From assembly GCF_026011795.1 (NCBI RefSeq), contig NZ_BRVS01000008.1, positions 248,001 to 312,000 on the forward strand: 64,000 nt of DNA. The letters run 5' to 3'. Position numbers and translations under genes: made by a program. The notes under the pieces were generated by a model. It worked only from the letters and a program-made list of their open reading frames with translations, searched no databases and was not told the DNA's origin. The stretch is from Arthrobacter mangrovi (GTDB lineage: Bacteria; Actinomycetota; Actinomycetes; Actinomycetales; Micrococcaceae). Numbering within the stretch: the first letter of the stretch is position 1; every line of letters begins with the position of its first letter. Positions 37,677 through 45,288 of this stretch are shown in pieces.

Positions 37677-38096
37677 ATGGCAGAACAACGTCCCCTTGGA
37701 TTCTGGCTCCGGCTGGTCGACGGCCTGATCAACGAGCAGTTCGACACCATGGTCGAGGAACACGGCGTCACCCGGCGCCAGTGGCAGATCCTCAACGTGC
37801 TGGCGGAACAGCCCTCGACCGCGGCCGAACTGAACGACGCGCTGAAGCCGTTCTTCAGCCAGACCGCGGATGAGTCGTCCGCCGAGCACCTGGATGAGCT
37901 GCTGGAGAGCGGCTGGGTCTCCAACGCGGACGACCGCTTCTCCCTGACCGACCTGGGCCGCAGCAGCCTCGCGTCGCTGGGCGAGGTAGTGGACCGGAAC
38001 CGCCAGCGGATCACCGAGGGCGTGTCCGCGGACGAGTACGACGCGGCCCTCGACGTGCTGCAGCGGATGGCGCGCAACCTGGGCTGGGACGGCTGA
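37677..38096 (+). CDS. MarR-like winged-helix protein
   Basis: A 139-residue protein with MarR-type layout: N-terminal helices (FWLRLVDGLINEQFDTMVEEHGVTRRQWQILNVL, given as its role not its full match), a winged helix-turn-helix (STAAELNDALKPFF ... LDELLESGWVSNADDRFSLTDLG) and a C-terminal dimer helix. It is a candidate DNA-binding regulator with unknown target. No TTGA-N4-TCAA site is in its own promoter, so there is no direct evidence that it controls the DoxX and FMN-reductase promoters. Confidence 0.75.
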   Translation: MAEQRPLGFWLRLVDGLINEQFDTMVEEHGVTRRQWQILNVLAEQPSTAAELNDALKPFFSQTADESSAEHLDELLESGWVSNADDRFSLTDLGRSSLASLGEVVDRNRQRITEGVSADEYDAALDVLQRMARNLGWDG

Positions 38097-38187
38097 CCGC
38101 CGCAGGGTAGTCAACCCCGTGGCGGCTCGCTAGGCTGGCGGATAGGCACTGTGCACGGTTCCGACGACCTACGTCAAAGGATGTCCG

Positions 38188-38577
38188 ATGGGCTTTGACC
38201 AATACCACGAGCCGGCCGGGGAGCTCTCGGCCGAGACCCGCACCTTCGCCCGCATGTGCGCGAACCTGACGGAGGAAGCCGAGGCGATCGGCTGGTACGA
38301 GCAGCGGATCTCGCTGGAACCCGATCCTGCCGCCCGCGCCATCATGGAGGACTCCATGGGCGAGGAGTTCAAGCACTTCAGCATGGACCTGGAGTTCCTG
38401 CTGCGGCGCAAACCGAAATGGCGCGAGACCGCCCGCGGAGTGCTGTTCCGCGACGGGGACATCGTGGAACACGGCGAGGCCGCGGAGGCCGCCGCGAGCG
38501 GTTCCGCCGCAGAGCCGGCGGCTTCCGATCCCTCGCTCGGCATCGGGAGCCTGAAGGGGCAACAGTCATGGCGATGA
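38188..38577 (+). CDS. Encapsulated ferritin-like protein (EncFtn), encapsulin cargo
   Basis: A 129-residue cargo ferroxidase. The ferritin-like two-helix core has the iron ligands expected for EncFtn: E29/E30/E32 in TEEAEAIGWYEQR and E60-F-K-H63 in GEEFKHF. A disordered Ala/Ser/Glu linker follows, and the C-terminus carries the encapsulin targeting peptide SDPSLGIGSLKG (residues ~113-124), nearly the same as the GSLGIGSLR peptide known from Rhodospirillum. It would form a ring oligomer that oxidises Fe(II) and needs the encapsulin shell for storage. AAAGGA is 8 nt before the ATG. The encapsulin gene overlaps its end. Confidence 0.92.
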   Translation: MGFDQYHEPAGELSAETRTFARMCANLTEEAEAIGWYEQRISLEPDPAARAIMEDSMGEEFKHFSMDLEFLLRRKPKWRETARGVLFRDGDIVEHGEAAEAAASGSAAEPAASDPSLGIGSLKGQQSWR

Positions 38578-39383
38578 ACCATCTCCTGCGCGAGCACGCG
38601 CCGATTTCCGACGGCGGGTGGCGGCTGCTCGACGAAGAGGCCCGGCAGCGTCTCACCGTCGCGCTGGGCGCCCGGAAGCTGGTGGACTTCAAGGGTCCGC
38701 TCGGCTGGGAATACTCTGCCACCAACCTCGGCCGGACCGAGGACGTGGACGGCTCTCCCGCTGACGGCGTCTCGGCACTGCGCCGGCGGATCCTGCCTCT
38801 GGTCGAGGTGCGGGCCGACTTTGCGGTCTCGCGCCACGAGCTGCTCAACCACGACCGGGGTGCCGCGGATGTCGACCTGACTGATCTGGACGAGGCAGCC
38901 CTTCGGATCGCCAGCGCCGAGAATGTGGCAGTGTTCCACGGCTGGCCGGGCGCCGGCATCACCGGCGTCACTGAGGCCACGCCGCTGTCCCCCGTGCCGC
39001 GGGTGGAGGACTTCAACGACTACCCCAAGCGGATCGCCAAGGCCGTGGCGGTGCTGCTCAAGGCGGGCATCGGCGGCCCGTTCGGGCTGGCGCTCGGGCC
39101 CGGCCACTACACCGCCGTCGTCGAAACCGCCGAACGCGGCGGCTACCTGCTGGCTGAGCACCTCCGGCGGATCCTCGACGGTCCGATCGTGTGGGCGCCG
39201 GGTGTCCGAGGTGCCGTGGTGATGAGCATGCGCGGCGGAGACTTCCTGTTCGAGTCCGGCCAGGACCTGTCGCTGGGCTACGACCATCACGACGCGGAGA
39301 ACGTGTACCTCTATATCGAGGAGTCGTTCTCCTTCCGGGTGGCGACGCCGGAGGCTGGCATCCACTTGACCAGCAGCGGCTGA
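38568..39383 (+). CDS. Encapsulin nanocompartment shell protein
   Basis: A 271-residue HK97-fold shell protein (linocin M18 family). Typical blocks: NHLLREHAPIS near the N-terminus, the E-loop region VDFKGPLGWEYSATNLG, ELLNHDRGAADVDLTDLDEAA, NVAVFHGWPGAGITG, and the terminal LGYDHHDAENVYLYIEESFSFRV. Shells of this size usually form T=1 particles of 60 subunits. ATG 38568 is preferred because AAGGGG lies 8 nt upstream; ATG 38574 is an alternative. Overlap with the EncFtn gene (10 nt) couples shell and cargo synthesis. A strong terminator lies downstream. Confidence 0.95.
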   Translation: MAMNHLLREHAPISDGGWRLLDEEARQRLTVALGARKLVDFKGPLGWEYSATNLGRTEDVDGSPADGVSALRRRILPLVEVRADFAVSRHELLNHDRGAADVDLTDLDEAALRIASAENVAVFHGWPGAGITGVTEATPLSPVPRVEDFNDYPKRIAKAVAVLLKAGIGGPFGLALGPGHYTAVVETAERGGYLLAEHLRRILDGPIVWAPGVRGAVVMSMRGGDFLFESGQDLSLGYDHHDAENVYLYIEESFSFRVATPEAGIHLTSSG

Positions 39384-39420
39384 GGCACCGGGAGGATGGC
39401 GGAATCCGGCCCCGGGCACC

Positions 39421-39451
39421 AAAAAACCCCGCGCTGGCGGGCGCGGGGTTT
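39421..39451. terminator. Bidirectional rho-independent terminator
   Basis: AAACCCCGCGC (39424-39434) pairs with GCGCGGGGTTT (39441-39451) around TGGCGG. On the minus strand it ends in a run of six T, ideal for the DUF4193 gene; it also serves the encapsulin operon from the other side. Confidence 0.9.
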
Positions 39452-39473
39452 GATGTTGCTGTACGCGGGCTGC

Positions 39474-39776
39474 TTAGCCTTCGCAGTCGCGGCAGTACAG
39501 TTCGCCGTTCTTTTCGCGCGCCACCTGGCTGCGGTGGCGGACCAGGAAGCAGGAAGAACAGGTGAACTCGTCCTCGCGCGGGGGGACGACCTGGACTACC
39601 AGTTCCTCGCCGGAGAGATCGGCACCGGGGAGGTCGATGCCTTCAGCGGTGTCCGAATCTTCAACATCGATGATTGCGGTCTTGGCGCCGCCCCCACGCT
39701 GGGACTGCAGCGCTTCCAGGGACTCGTTACTCTGGTCTTCGTCCTTGTTGCGGGGTGCGTCGTAGTCGGTTGCCAT
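39474..39776 (-). CDS. DUF4193 zinc-ribbon protein
   Basis: A 100-residue conserved actinobacterial protein. The start MATDYDAPRNK and the C-terminal FTCSSCFLVRHRSQVA ... YCRDCEG are diagnostic of DUF4193; the two CxxC pairs should bind zinc. The central part is acidic. In related genomes it is near-essential-looking and highly conserved, but its function is unknown. AGGAG lies 12 nt before the start. Followed by a strong terminator. Confidence 0.92.
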   Translation of the reverse strand: MATDYDAPRNKDEDQSNESLEALQSQRGGGAKTAIIDVEDSDTAEGIDLPGADLSGEELVVQVVPPREDEFTCSSCFLVRHRSQVAREKNGELYCRDCEG

Positions 39777-39964
39777 GCGGGTTTAGAACTCCTGAAGCTG
39801 TTGTCGTATTGACGAGGTGTCGGCCCATTTTAGCGTCTCGCACTGATTAATCAACATCTATTTTCCTCGTCGCGATGATAACGAGTGGCGGGGGCCAGTA
39901 ATTCCCGCTGGCGAGGCGGATTTTCGCCGGATGGATCCGCGGCCGAAGCGGCCGGCCGGCGGGG
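39777..39964. other. AT-rich intergenic spacer upstream of DUF4193
   Basis: 188 bp with the lowest GC of the area around 39820-39890. It holds the DUF4193 ribosome site and, presumably, its promoter, plus the end of the M50-like transcription unit. A possible weak inverted repeat CTCGT ... ACGAG lies near 39866-39887. No RNA gene is recognisable. Confidence 0.5.
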
Positions 39965-40726
39965 TCAGGCGGGGAAGCCCGCCACCGCCGCAACGGCCAT
40001 TCCGGCGTGCACCCAGCAGGCGGTGATCACGGCTGCAAAACCGGCGAGCCACAGGGCCGACGGGACACCCGTGCGGCGGGCGAGAATGTGGGCGTCCGAA
40101 TTGGCCAACTGGTGGCGCCTGCGGGTGTGCACACCGAGCAGGTTCAGCCAGTCCCGGACGGATCCCACGAGCAGCCCGATCCCGAGGGCCAGGGTCAGGT
40201 GGCCCAGCAAAGCCGCCGGCGCGAACCAGACCAGGAGGCTGGATGCGAGGGCCAGCCCGACGGCGATCACCGCGCCCTGGGCGTTGCGGATAAACAGCAG
40301 CGTGGCCAGGAGCAGCAGCGCACTTACGGAAAGCGCGAGGGAGGACCAGCCGCTGAAGGCAGCCAAAACCAGGATGCAGCCGACGACCGCCGGCACGGGA
40401 TAGCCCCAGAACCCGGTCCAGGCAGCGCCGGCGCGGCCGGACCCGCGGCTCATCATGGCGCCTGACTGATCGAACCTGAGATGGATCCCCTTGACGAGGC
40501 GCCCGGTGGTCAACGCGGCGAAGGCGTGGCCAAGCTCGTGGACCATGGTGACGAAGAGCCCGAAGTACCGCCAGCTGGCCCGCGGAACGGACACCGCCAG
40601 CGCAACCGCGAGGATCAGGCCAAGCTCCAGCAGTGTCGGCTCCAACCCCGCGTCCCGGTGGAAGCCGGCGAGGATCCTGCTCCACCATCCGGCGCCGATT
40701 CCGTGCAGGTCGTTCAGATCCATCAT
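39965..40726 (-). CDS. M50-like membrane metallopeptidase
   Basis: A 253-residue membrane protein of the M50B-like class common in actinobacteria. The zinc motif HELGH lies in a hydrophobic segment (FVTMVHELGHAFAALTTGRLV), with later hydrophobic helices and the conserved FDQSG and GYPVPAVVG segments. A third ligand Asp could be in SVRDWLNLLG. No PDZ domain is present. Such proteins are site-2-protease relatives, but substrates of this branch are unknown. Two adjacent ATG codons (40726, 40723) could start it. Confidence 0.8.
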   Translation of the reverse strand: MMDLNDLHGIGAGWWSRILAGFHRDAGLEPTLLELGLILAVALAVSVPRASWRYFGLFVTMVHELGHAFAALTTGRLVKGIHLRFDQSGAMMSRGSGRAGAAWTGFWGYPVPAVVGCILVLAAFSGWSSLALSVSALLLLATLLFIRNAQGAVIAVGLALASSLLVWFAPAALLGHLTLALGIGLLVGSVRDWLNLLGVHTRRRHQLANSDAHILARRTGVPSALWLAGFAAVITACWVHAGMAVAAVAGFPA

Positions 40727-40845
40727 TCCCTTTTGTCCAGAGCCGAAGCTGTTCCGCTGCGGACTGTAGCAGGCCTAGCTGTACGACCGCCCCATGCCCG
40801 GTGTCCGGCTTCCATGCGCGTGACAGGCACCACAAGGAGCAAAAC

Positions 40846-40857
40846 TTGACAGTTCAA
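40846..40857. promoter_or_regulatory. TTGA-N4-TCAA operator, DoxX promoter, site 1
   Basis: TTGA-CAGT-TCAA. Its left part is a consensus -35 (TTGACA, 40846-40851), with a degenerate -10 CAGTCT (40869-40874) 17 bp further. A MarR-type repressor bound here would block RNA polymerase. Confidence 0.55.
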
Positions 40858-40878
40858 CCTATGGCTGACAGTCTTTTA

Positions 40879-40890
40879 TTGAAGCGTCAA
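40879..40890. promoter_or_regulatory. TTGA-N4-TCAA operator, DoxX promoter, site 2
   Basis: TTGA-AGCG-TCAA, 33 bp downstream of site 1 and covering the predicted transcription start. The same two-site layout occurs before the FMN reductase gene at 48411-48453. Confidence 0.55.
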
Positions 40891-40955
40891 CAATTGATGC
40901 TTGTAGCTCGTTCCAGACGGCCGCTCCAATGACCAAACGAAACGGTGAAAACATC

Positions 40956-41390
40956 ATGAAGAACCCCGCTTTGAACACGACCGCCCGCACCGTCCTGCGC
41001 GTTGTCCTCGGCTTCCTCTTTGCAGCCCACGGCTTCCAGAAGTTCAACGAATGGACCATCGCCGGCACCCAGGCGGCATTCGGCCAGATGGGCATCCCGG
41101 CCGCTGAGATCGCCGCCCCGCTCGTCGCAGTGCTGGAAGTCGCGGGCGGCATCGCCCTGATCCTTGGCCTCCTCACCCGTCCGGCGGCCGTCCTGCTGAT
41201 GCTCAACATGCTCGGCGCCATGTTCCTCGTCCACGTCAGCGCCGGAGTCTTCGCCGCCAACGGCGGCTACGAACTGGTGCTGCTGCTGGCCGCCGCCTCG
41301 CTGGCCATCGCCCTGGTCGGCCCGGGCCGCATTTCCGTTGACCATGCCCTGTTCGGCCGCAAGGACAACAAGCTCAGCGTCCTCGCGTAA
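40956..41390 (+). CDS. DoxX-family membrane protein
   Basis: A 144-residue, four-helix DoxX protein. The FLFAAHGFQKF motif, AAPLVAVLEVAGGIALILGLLTRPAA and NGGYELVLLLAAASLAIALVGPGRISVD are typical. DoxX proteins are linked to quinone, thiol or oxidative stress; in Bacillus and mycobacteria they sit in redox-stress regulons. The ATG at 40956 is preferred over 40929, though neither has a strong ribosome site. It is preceded by a ~100-bp leader with paired operators and followed by a very strong terminator. Confidence 0.88.
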   Translation: MKNPALNTTARTVLRVVLGFLFAAHGFQKFNEWTIAGTQAAFGQMGIPAAEIAAPLVAVLEVAGGIALILGLLTRPAAVLLMLNMLGAMFLVHVSAGVFAANGGYELVLLLAAASLAIALVGPGRISVDHALFGRKDNKLSVLA

Positions 41391-41422
41391 CCAGCACCGA
41401 GGCCGCTTCCTTCGGGAAATGC

Positions 41423-41492
41423 GCCCGCAGCCCCAGGCCCTCCCGCCGCCCCTCCGGACGGCGGGAGGGCCTGGGGCTGCGGGCGTTTTTTG
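41423..41492 (+). terminator. Very long perfect hairpin terminator after doxX
   Basis: A perfect 27-bp stem (41423-41449 with 41460-41486), a 10-nt loop and TTTTTT at 41487-41492. It is an unusually long, fully complementary intrinsic terminator. Confidence 0.95.
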
Positions 41493-41553
41493 ACGCCTCC
41501 TTCGGAGTGCCCTCGTCAAGATACAACCCGATGCGGCACTTCGACGGGCGGCG

Positions 41554-42099
41554 TCATGCGGCGCGGTCCCACACGAGGCCGTCGTCCGTCATCCGCGCCC
41601 CTTCGGAAGGACGATGCCCGGACCGCTTTCCACCGGGCATCAGGTGGACGACTTCCACGCCGTGCCGCAGGACCAGGACGTCGGAAATGAGCCGGCGGTG
41701 GCAGCGCCACCACACCGTTTCGCTGCACATGATCGCGGCGGCTTGGCCCGCGGCCAGTTCCAGGAGCCGGCCGAGTCCTGCCTCGAACGGCGGGGTCCGG
41801 GTATAGGCCGCGTACGCGCGGAACGCCTCGACGTTCCACCAGGTGTCGGGGGCCGGTTCCCCCGCAGGAATACGCCGGCGTCCGCCCAGGCCTTCTTCCC
41901 AGCGGTAGCCGATGCCGGCACGCGGCAGCCACTCGCCGAGGGCCTCCCTGCCCATCTCAGGATGCTTCCTGCTCCCGGGAAAACGGCGGACATCCACCAG
42001 GACCTCGACCCCGGCGGCGGCCAGCGTTCCGGCCAGGTCGTCCGGGCTGCTGGTCCCGTGGCCGAGGGTGAAGATCCGAGTCGCCGAGGAGGATGCCAT
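41554..42099 (-). CDS. DUF488-family protein
   Basis: A 181-residue DUF488 protein. Family motifs: IFTLGHGTSSPDDLAGTL, VDVRRFPGSRKHPEMG and the cysteine block IMCSETVWWRCHRRLISD. The function is unknown; the two conserved Cys and the DVR motif suggest a catalytic or metal site. It lies 91 bp downstream of the thioesterase gene on the same strand and may be transcribed with it. Converges on DoxX with the long terminator between. Confidence 0.88.
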   Translation of the reverse strand: MASSSATRIFTLGHGTSSPDDLAGTLAAAGVEVLVDVRRFPGSRKHPEMGREALGEWLPRAGIGYRWEEGLGGRRRIPAGEPAPDTWWNVEAFRAYAAYTRTPPFEAGLGRLLELAAGQAAAIMCSETVWWRCHRRLISDVLVLRHGVEVVHLMPGGKRSGHRPSEGARMTDDGLVWDRAA

Positions 42100-42190
42100 C
42101 TGCCCAGTCTCGGCGCCGGCGTCGGACGGTGTCCAGCGGCGGCGCCCGGACCCGACGCTGGGCGCCGAGGCAGCGCCCGGCTCCGGGCCC

Positions 42191-42697
42191 CTAGGGGAAG
42201 TTGGACTCTCCCAGGTATGGAGCCAGCCGCTCCTTGTGGTCTGCGGTCACCCGAAGCAGCCGGCCGGTGCCTTCGTTGAAGAACGCCAGCATCGTCTCCG
42301 CCTTCACGCACTCCTCGAGGGTCACGGGATCCTTGACCACGTATGCAATGGTCAGGCTCGCTGCTTTCAACGCGCTGATCCACACCTCGACGTGTGCCGG
42401 AATATTCCGGTAATTGAGCGGCCGGACGTACCTGACGCGGTGCTCCACCACCAGGGCCTGCGTGCCTGCGGGCAGGTCGGAGAAGACCGGCAGGTCCACC
42501 TCCAGCCCCTCGCCACCGGTGCCGGCCGGTGGACCGAAGGCGTGGATGCGCGCTTCCTCGAGGATGCGCAGGATCTCCACGTTGTTGATGTGCCCGTAGG
42601 CATCCATGTCTCCCCAGCGCATCGGCACGCTGCAGCTCAGCCGCAGGCCTGCCGCCGGACCGCCGGGATTGCGGTTCACAGCCGTTGTATCAGTCAT
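42191..42697 (-). CDS. Hotdog-fold acyl-CoA thioesterase
   Basis: A 168-residue thioesterase of the FadM/4-hydroxybenzoyl-CoA class. The signature SVPMRWGDMDAYGHINNVEILRILEEAR-type block, shown here as RWGDMDAYGHINN, has the catalytic Asp, and RVRYVRPLNYRN follows. Such enzymes release free acids from acyl-CoA. The start at 42697 overlaps the stop of the pRiA4b ORF-3-like gene (4 bp), so they are co-translated, although a functional link is not evident. Confidence 0.88.
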   Translation of the reverse strand: MTDTTAVNRNPGGPAAGLRLSCSVPMRWGDMDAYGHINNVEILRILEEARIHAFGPPAGTGGEGLEVDLPVFSDLPAGTQALVVEHRVRYVRPLNYRNIPAHVEVWISALKAASLTIAYVVKDPVTLEECVKAETMLAFFNEGTGRLLRVTADHKERLAPYLGESNFP

Positions 42698-43941
42698 CGG
42701 TAACTATTTTGCCGCCGCTGGACCTCCAGCAGGAACTTCATGCCGGCCTCGGAGAGTTCCTGGCTCAGCCACGGCCTGTTCGAGGGCAGGTAGATATTCA
42801 GGTGTCCGAAGGTGTCCGCCATCTGGCGGGCGAGGTCCCGGCCCGCCGGCAGCCCGATGGGCCGCTGGTCGGGCCCGTGGAAGCCCTCCGCGGCCATGAT
42901 CTCCACCAGGATCTCGCCGCGCACGGACACCGGGGGCAGCTGGTTCTCCACCAGCCACTGGGTGAACAGCCGATGCAGGAAGTCCTCGCCGAGGCTGCCC
43001 GGCTTGGCCACCCGCGACGCGAGATAGTGCCAGAGCCCCTCGTCGTCGTCGCAATGCTCACGGCCCGCCGGCGTGCGGAGCAGCCGGCCCTTGTACTTGC
43101 GCAGCAGTCCCCAGTCCTGCACCTGCCGGCGCAGCCCGAGGACCTCACGCGTGTTGACCTCCCGGTTCCCCTTGCCGTAGACGCGCCCGGCCAGTCCCAG
43201 CGCGACGACCGCTTCCTGCACCACGGCGGGGCGGAGGTAGCCGTCCTTGGTCAATTCCAGCCCGTCCGGCCCCACGCGTTGCAGCAGCCATTTGACCGGC
43301 CGGACCACCTCGGCGACTTCCTCGGGCGTCGGCGGCGCGTCGGACCAGCGCAGCCCCAGCCGGGTGAGCCTGCGGTTGACCTGCTCGCGGTCGAAGTGCG
43401 CCGGATCGAAGGACAGTTCCCCCGCGACCCCGTAGAGCCACTCCTGCACGGCCTGGTGTTCCGGGTGTGCGGGGTCCTGGGCAGCGGCGCAGAGCCGGGC
43501 ATAGCCATCCATCCCGCCCGAGTCTTCCACCGGCCCCCGGTTGGCGCCCGCCAGGCAGACCAGTTCCCCCGCGGGCACGACGGCGTGTCCGGCCACCTCG
43601 ATCTCGTGTATCCAGCAGTCGCCGAAGTCATACTCGTACACCAGCCGCGTATTCCTGGCGGAGAAGATGTCTTCCAGTGTGAAGCCCTCGGCGGACTCCA
43701 TGCCGAGTTCCAAGGCGGTATCCTCATCCCCGGCGAAGATCCGCTCGCGGCCGCCGGGACCGCGGGTCCGGAACAGGTGGAGGTGCCGGTCTTCCCAATC
43801 GAACGCGAGCTGGATGACGCGGTGCATTTCGGGCAGTGTCAGCGCGGCCGGAACGCGAACGTCGCGCCAGATCGGCTTGTCCGTCCCGGTCAGGACGATG
43901 TGCAGATCGAGGGCTTTCACGGCGGCTCGCATGAACGACAT
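42694..43941 (-). CDS. pRiA4b ORF-3-like protein
   Basis: A 415-residue protein. Residues ~10-185 are the pRiA4b ORF-3 domain: LHIVLTGTDKPIWRDVRVPAALTL (parts), HRVIQLAFDWEDRHLHLF, YEYDFGDCWIHEIEV and the GGMDGYARL block. The rest is a helical region of unknown function. The domain is widespread in plasmids and chromosomes but has no established biochemical role. It follows the TetR gene by 30 nt and precedes the thioesterase with a 4-bp overlap. Confidence 0.85.
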   Translation of the reverse strand: MSFMRAAVKALDLHIVLTGTDKPIWRDVRVPAALTLPEMHRVIQLAFDWEDRHLHLFRTRGPGGRERIFAGDEDTALELGMESAEGFTLEDIFSARNTRLVYEYDFGDCWIHEIEVAGHAVVPAGELVCLAGANRGPVEDSGGMDGYARLCAAAQDPAHPEHQAVQEWLYGVAGELSFDPAHFDREQVNRRLTRLGLRWSDAPPTPEEVAEVVRPVKWLLQRVGPDGLELTKDGYLRPAVVQEAVVALGLAGRVYGKGNREVNTREVLGLRRQVQDWGLLRKYKGRLLRTPAGREHCDDDEGLWHYLASRVAKPGSLGEDFLHRLFTQWLVENQLPPVSVRGEILVEIMAAEGFHGPDQRPIGLPAGRDLARQMADTFGHLNIYLPSNRPWLSQELSEAGMKFLLEVQRRQNSYR

Positions 43942-43971
43942 TCTGCCAGTCGGCGGCGCCGTTCGGCAGAC

Positions 43972-44607
43972 CTACTTTGCGAACTCGAGTGCCCGCCGGT
44001 AGATCGCCGCCAGATCCGCGGGGCCGCCGGCTTCCAGCTGCGAGGCCCAGGTATCCAGCGAGGCGCGCACGACGACCGAGGCGATGTCGATGGCCAGCCG
44101 CAGTTCGAGCGGATCCGTCCGCTCCGGCCCGAGCCTGGCCGCCAGAGCCTGCTGCACCTCCTCGGTGCGCTCGAGGTTTTGCCGCACCATGGCCGCGCGC
44201 AGCGCCGGCTCTTTCCGGATCAGCCGGCTGACCTGCAGCATCCGCTGGGCCGCCGGCGAATCGTTGTCCAGATAGGGGCGGACCATCAGCCCGTACAGCC
44301 CGTTGACCTCCCGACGCAGATCGCTGCCCGGGTCCACGGCAGGGAGCCCGTCGGCGAGGGCCGCATTGAACTCCTGGTGCACCGGCAGGGCCGCTTCCTC
44401 CTTGCTGGCGAAGTAGCGGAAGAAGGTCCGCGGAGATACTCCCGCGGCCGAGGCAATATCGTCCACGGTCGTCGCCGCGACTGAGCCCTGAGCGAACAAT
44501 TCAAGCGCCGCGTCCGTGATTTCGGCCCTGGTCTGCTGCCGCCTGCGCTCCCGCAGGCCCTGCCCGGCCGGCTTGATCGCGCGTAATTCCGCGGTCCTTG
44601 CGCTCAT
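43972..44607 (-). CDS. TetR-family transcriptional regulator
   Basis: A 211-residue TetR regulator. The helix-turn-helix is canonical (RAEITDAALELFAQGSVAATTVDDIA, GVSPRTFFRYFASKEE). The C-terminal part resembles MftR-type regulators. The start at 44607 has GGAAGGGG upstream. The intergenic region to carD contains a perfect 15-bp palindrome (44700-44714), the likely operator. It heads a minus-strand group: TetR, pRiA4b ORF-3-like, thioesterase, perhaps DUF488. Confidence 0.88.
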   Translation of the reverse strand: MSARTAELRAIKPAGQGLRERRRQQTRAEITDAALELFAQGSVAATTVDDIASAAGVSPRTFFRYFASKEEAALPVHQEFNAALADGLPAVDPGSDLRREVNGLYGLMVRPYLDNDSPAAQRMLQVSRLIRKEPALRAAMVRQNLERTEEVQQALAARLGPERTDPLELRLAIDIASVVVRASLDTWASQLEAGGPADLAAIYRRALEFAK

Positions 44608-44699
44608 GGGCCCCTTCCGATTCCTCCTGCCGGCGCCGGGAACGTCCGGAAAGCCGTGAGGTTCCACGATATCGCACGTTTGCGCCCTCCCTGTCAATA

Positions 44700-44714
44700 T
44701 GGCAGTATCTGCCA
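44700..44714. promoter_or_regulatory. TGGCAG-TAT-CTGCCA palindrome at the carD promoter
   Basis: A perfect 6-bp inverted repeat with 3-bp spacer. It overlaps a possible carD -10 (CAGTAT, 44703-44708; TTGCGC at -35, 17 bp away), 21 bp before the carD ATG and 93 bp before the TetR start. Probable operator of the divergent TetR protein. Confidence 0.6.
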
Positions 44715-44734
44715 CAATGGCATGAGAGGACAAA

Positions 44735-45265
44735 ATGAAACTTAAAGTGGGCGAAAACCTTGTCTACCCGCCGCACGGCGCCGTCACTGTCACGGGACTG
44801 ACCAACCGGACGTTCAAAGAGACCGAGACCACCTATGTGCAGTTCCGAGTCCACCACGACGGCCTGACCATCGAGGTCCCCGCCGACAAGGCCAAGGATC
44901 TTGGCGTCCGGCCGGCCATCGGCAAGAAGGGCGTGCAGAAGGTCGTTGGCATCCTGCGCCAGCCGGCCTCGATGGAGAAGGAAATCTGGTCCCGCCGCTT
45001 CAAGGCGAACCAGGAGAAGATCACCACCGGCGATGTCTATAAGGTGTCCGAAGTCGTCCGCGACCTCACCCGGCGGCTGCAGGCAGGGCTGGCACCGGCC
45101 GGCGAGAAGCGGCAGCTGGACCAGGCCCGCCGCATCCTGGTGTCCGAGCTGGCCCTGTCCGAGCAGACGGACGCCGAGGGCGCCGGCGCCATCATCGACG
45201 ACATCCTGCTTCCCGAGGACGTACAGCAGGAAGGTACGACGGCGAAGCGCGCCAAGGCGAGCTGA
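44735..45265 (+). CDS. carD: CarD-family RNA-polymerase-binding regulator
   Basis: A 176-residue CarD. The N-terminal RNAP-interacting Tudor-like domain (LKVGENLVYPPHGAVTVTGL) and the C-terminal helical DNA-binding domain (EIWSRRFKANQEKITTGDVYKVSEVVRDL) are both present. In actinobacteria CarD stabilises the open promoter complex, particularly at rRNA promoters. The last ~20 residues are a variable tail. GAGAGGA lies 4-5 nt before the ATG. It is not next to ispD/ispF, the usual actinobacterial neighbours, so this may be a second CarD-like copy. Confidence 0.88.
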   Translation: MKLKVGENLVYPPHGAVTVTGLTNRTFKETETTYVQFRVHHDGLTIEVPADKAKDLGVRPAIGKKGVQKVVGILRQPASMEKEIWSRRFKANQEKITTGDVYKVSEVVRDLTRRLQAGLAPAGEKRQLDQARRILVSELALSEQTDAEGAGAIIDDILLPEDVQQEGTTAKRAKAS

Positions 45266-45288
45266 CCACCTCGGCGGAACCGGCCGGG

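Noticed and set aside
37677-38096. The MarR-like gene as the repressor of the TTGA-N4-TCAA promoters
   Set aside because: It is the only MarR-like gene in the window, but its own promoter has no such site and the genes are kilobases apart; the link would be a guess.
40861-40932. A 23-codon open frame upstream of doxX whose stop overlaps the ATG at 40929, possible leader peptide
   Set aside because: It lacks a ribosome site and contains the second operator and predicted start point, so it would not be transcribed in full.
42685-44484. A 599-codon plus-strand frame across the thioesterase, pRiA4b ORF-3-like and TetR genes
   Set aside because: Three minus-strand genes with known domains and normal ribosome sites explain this region.
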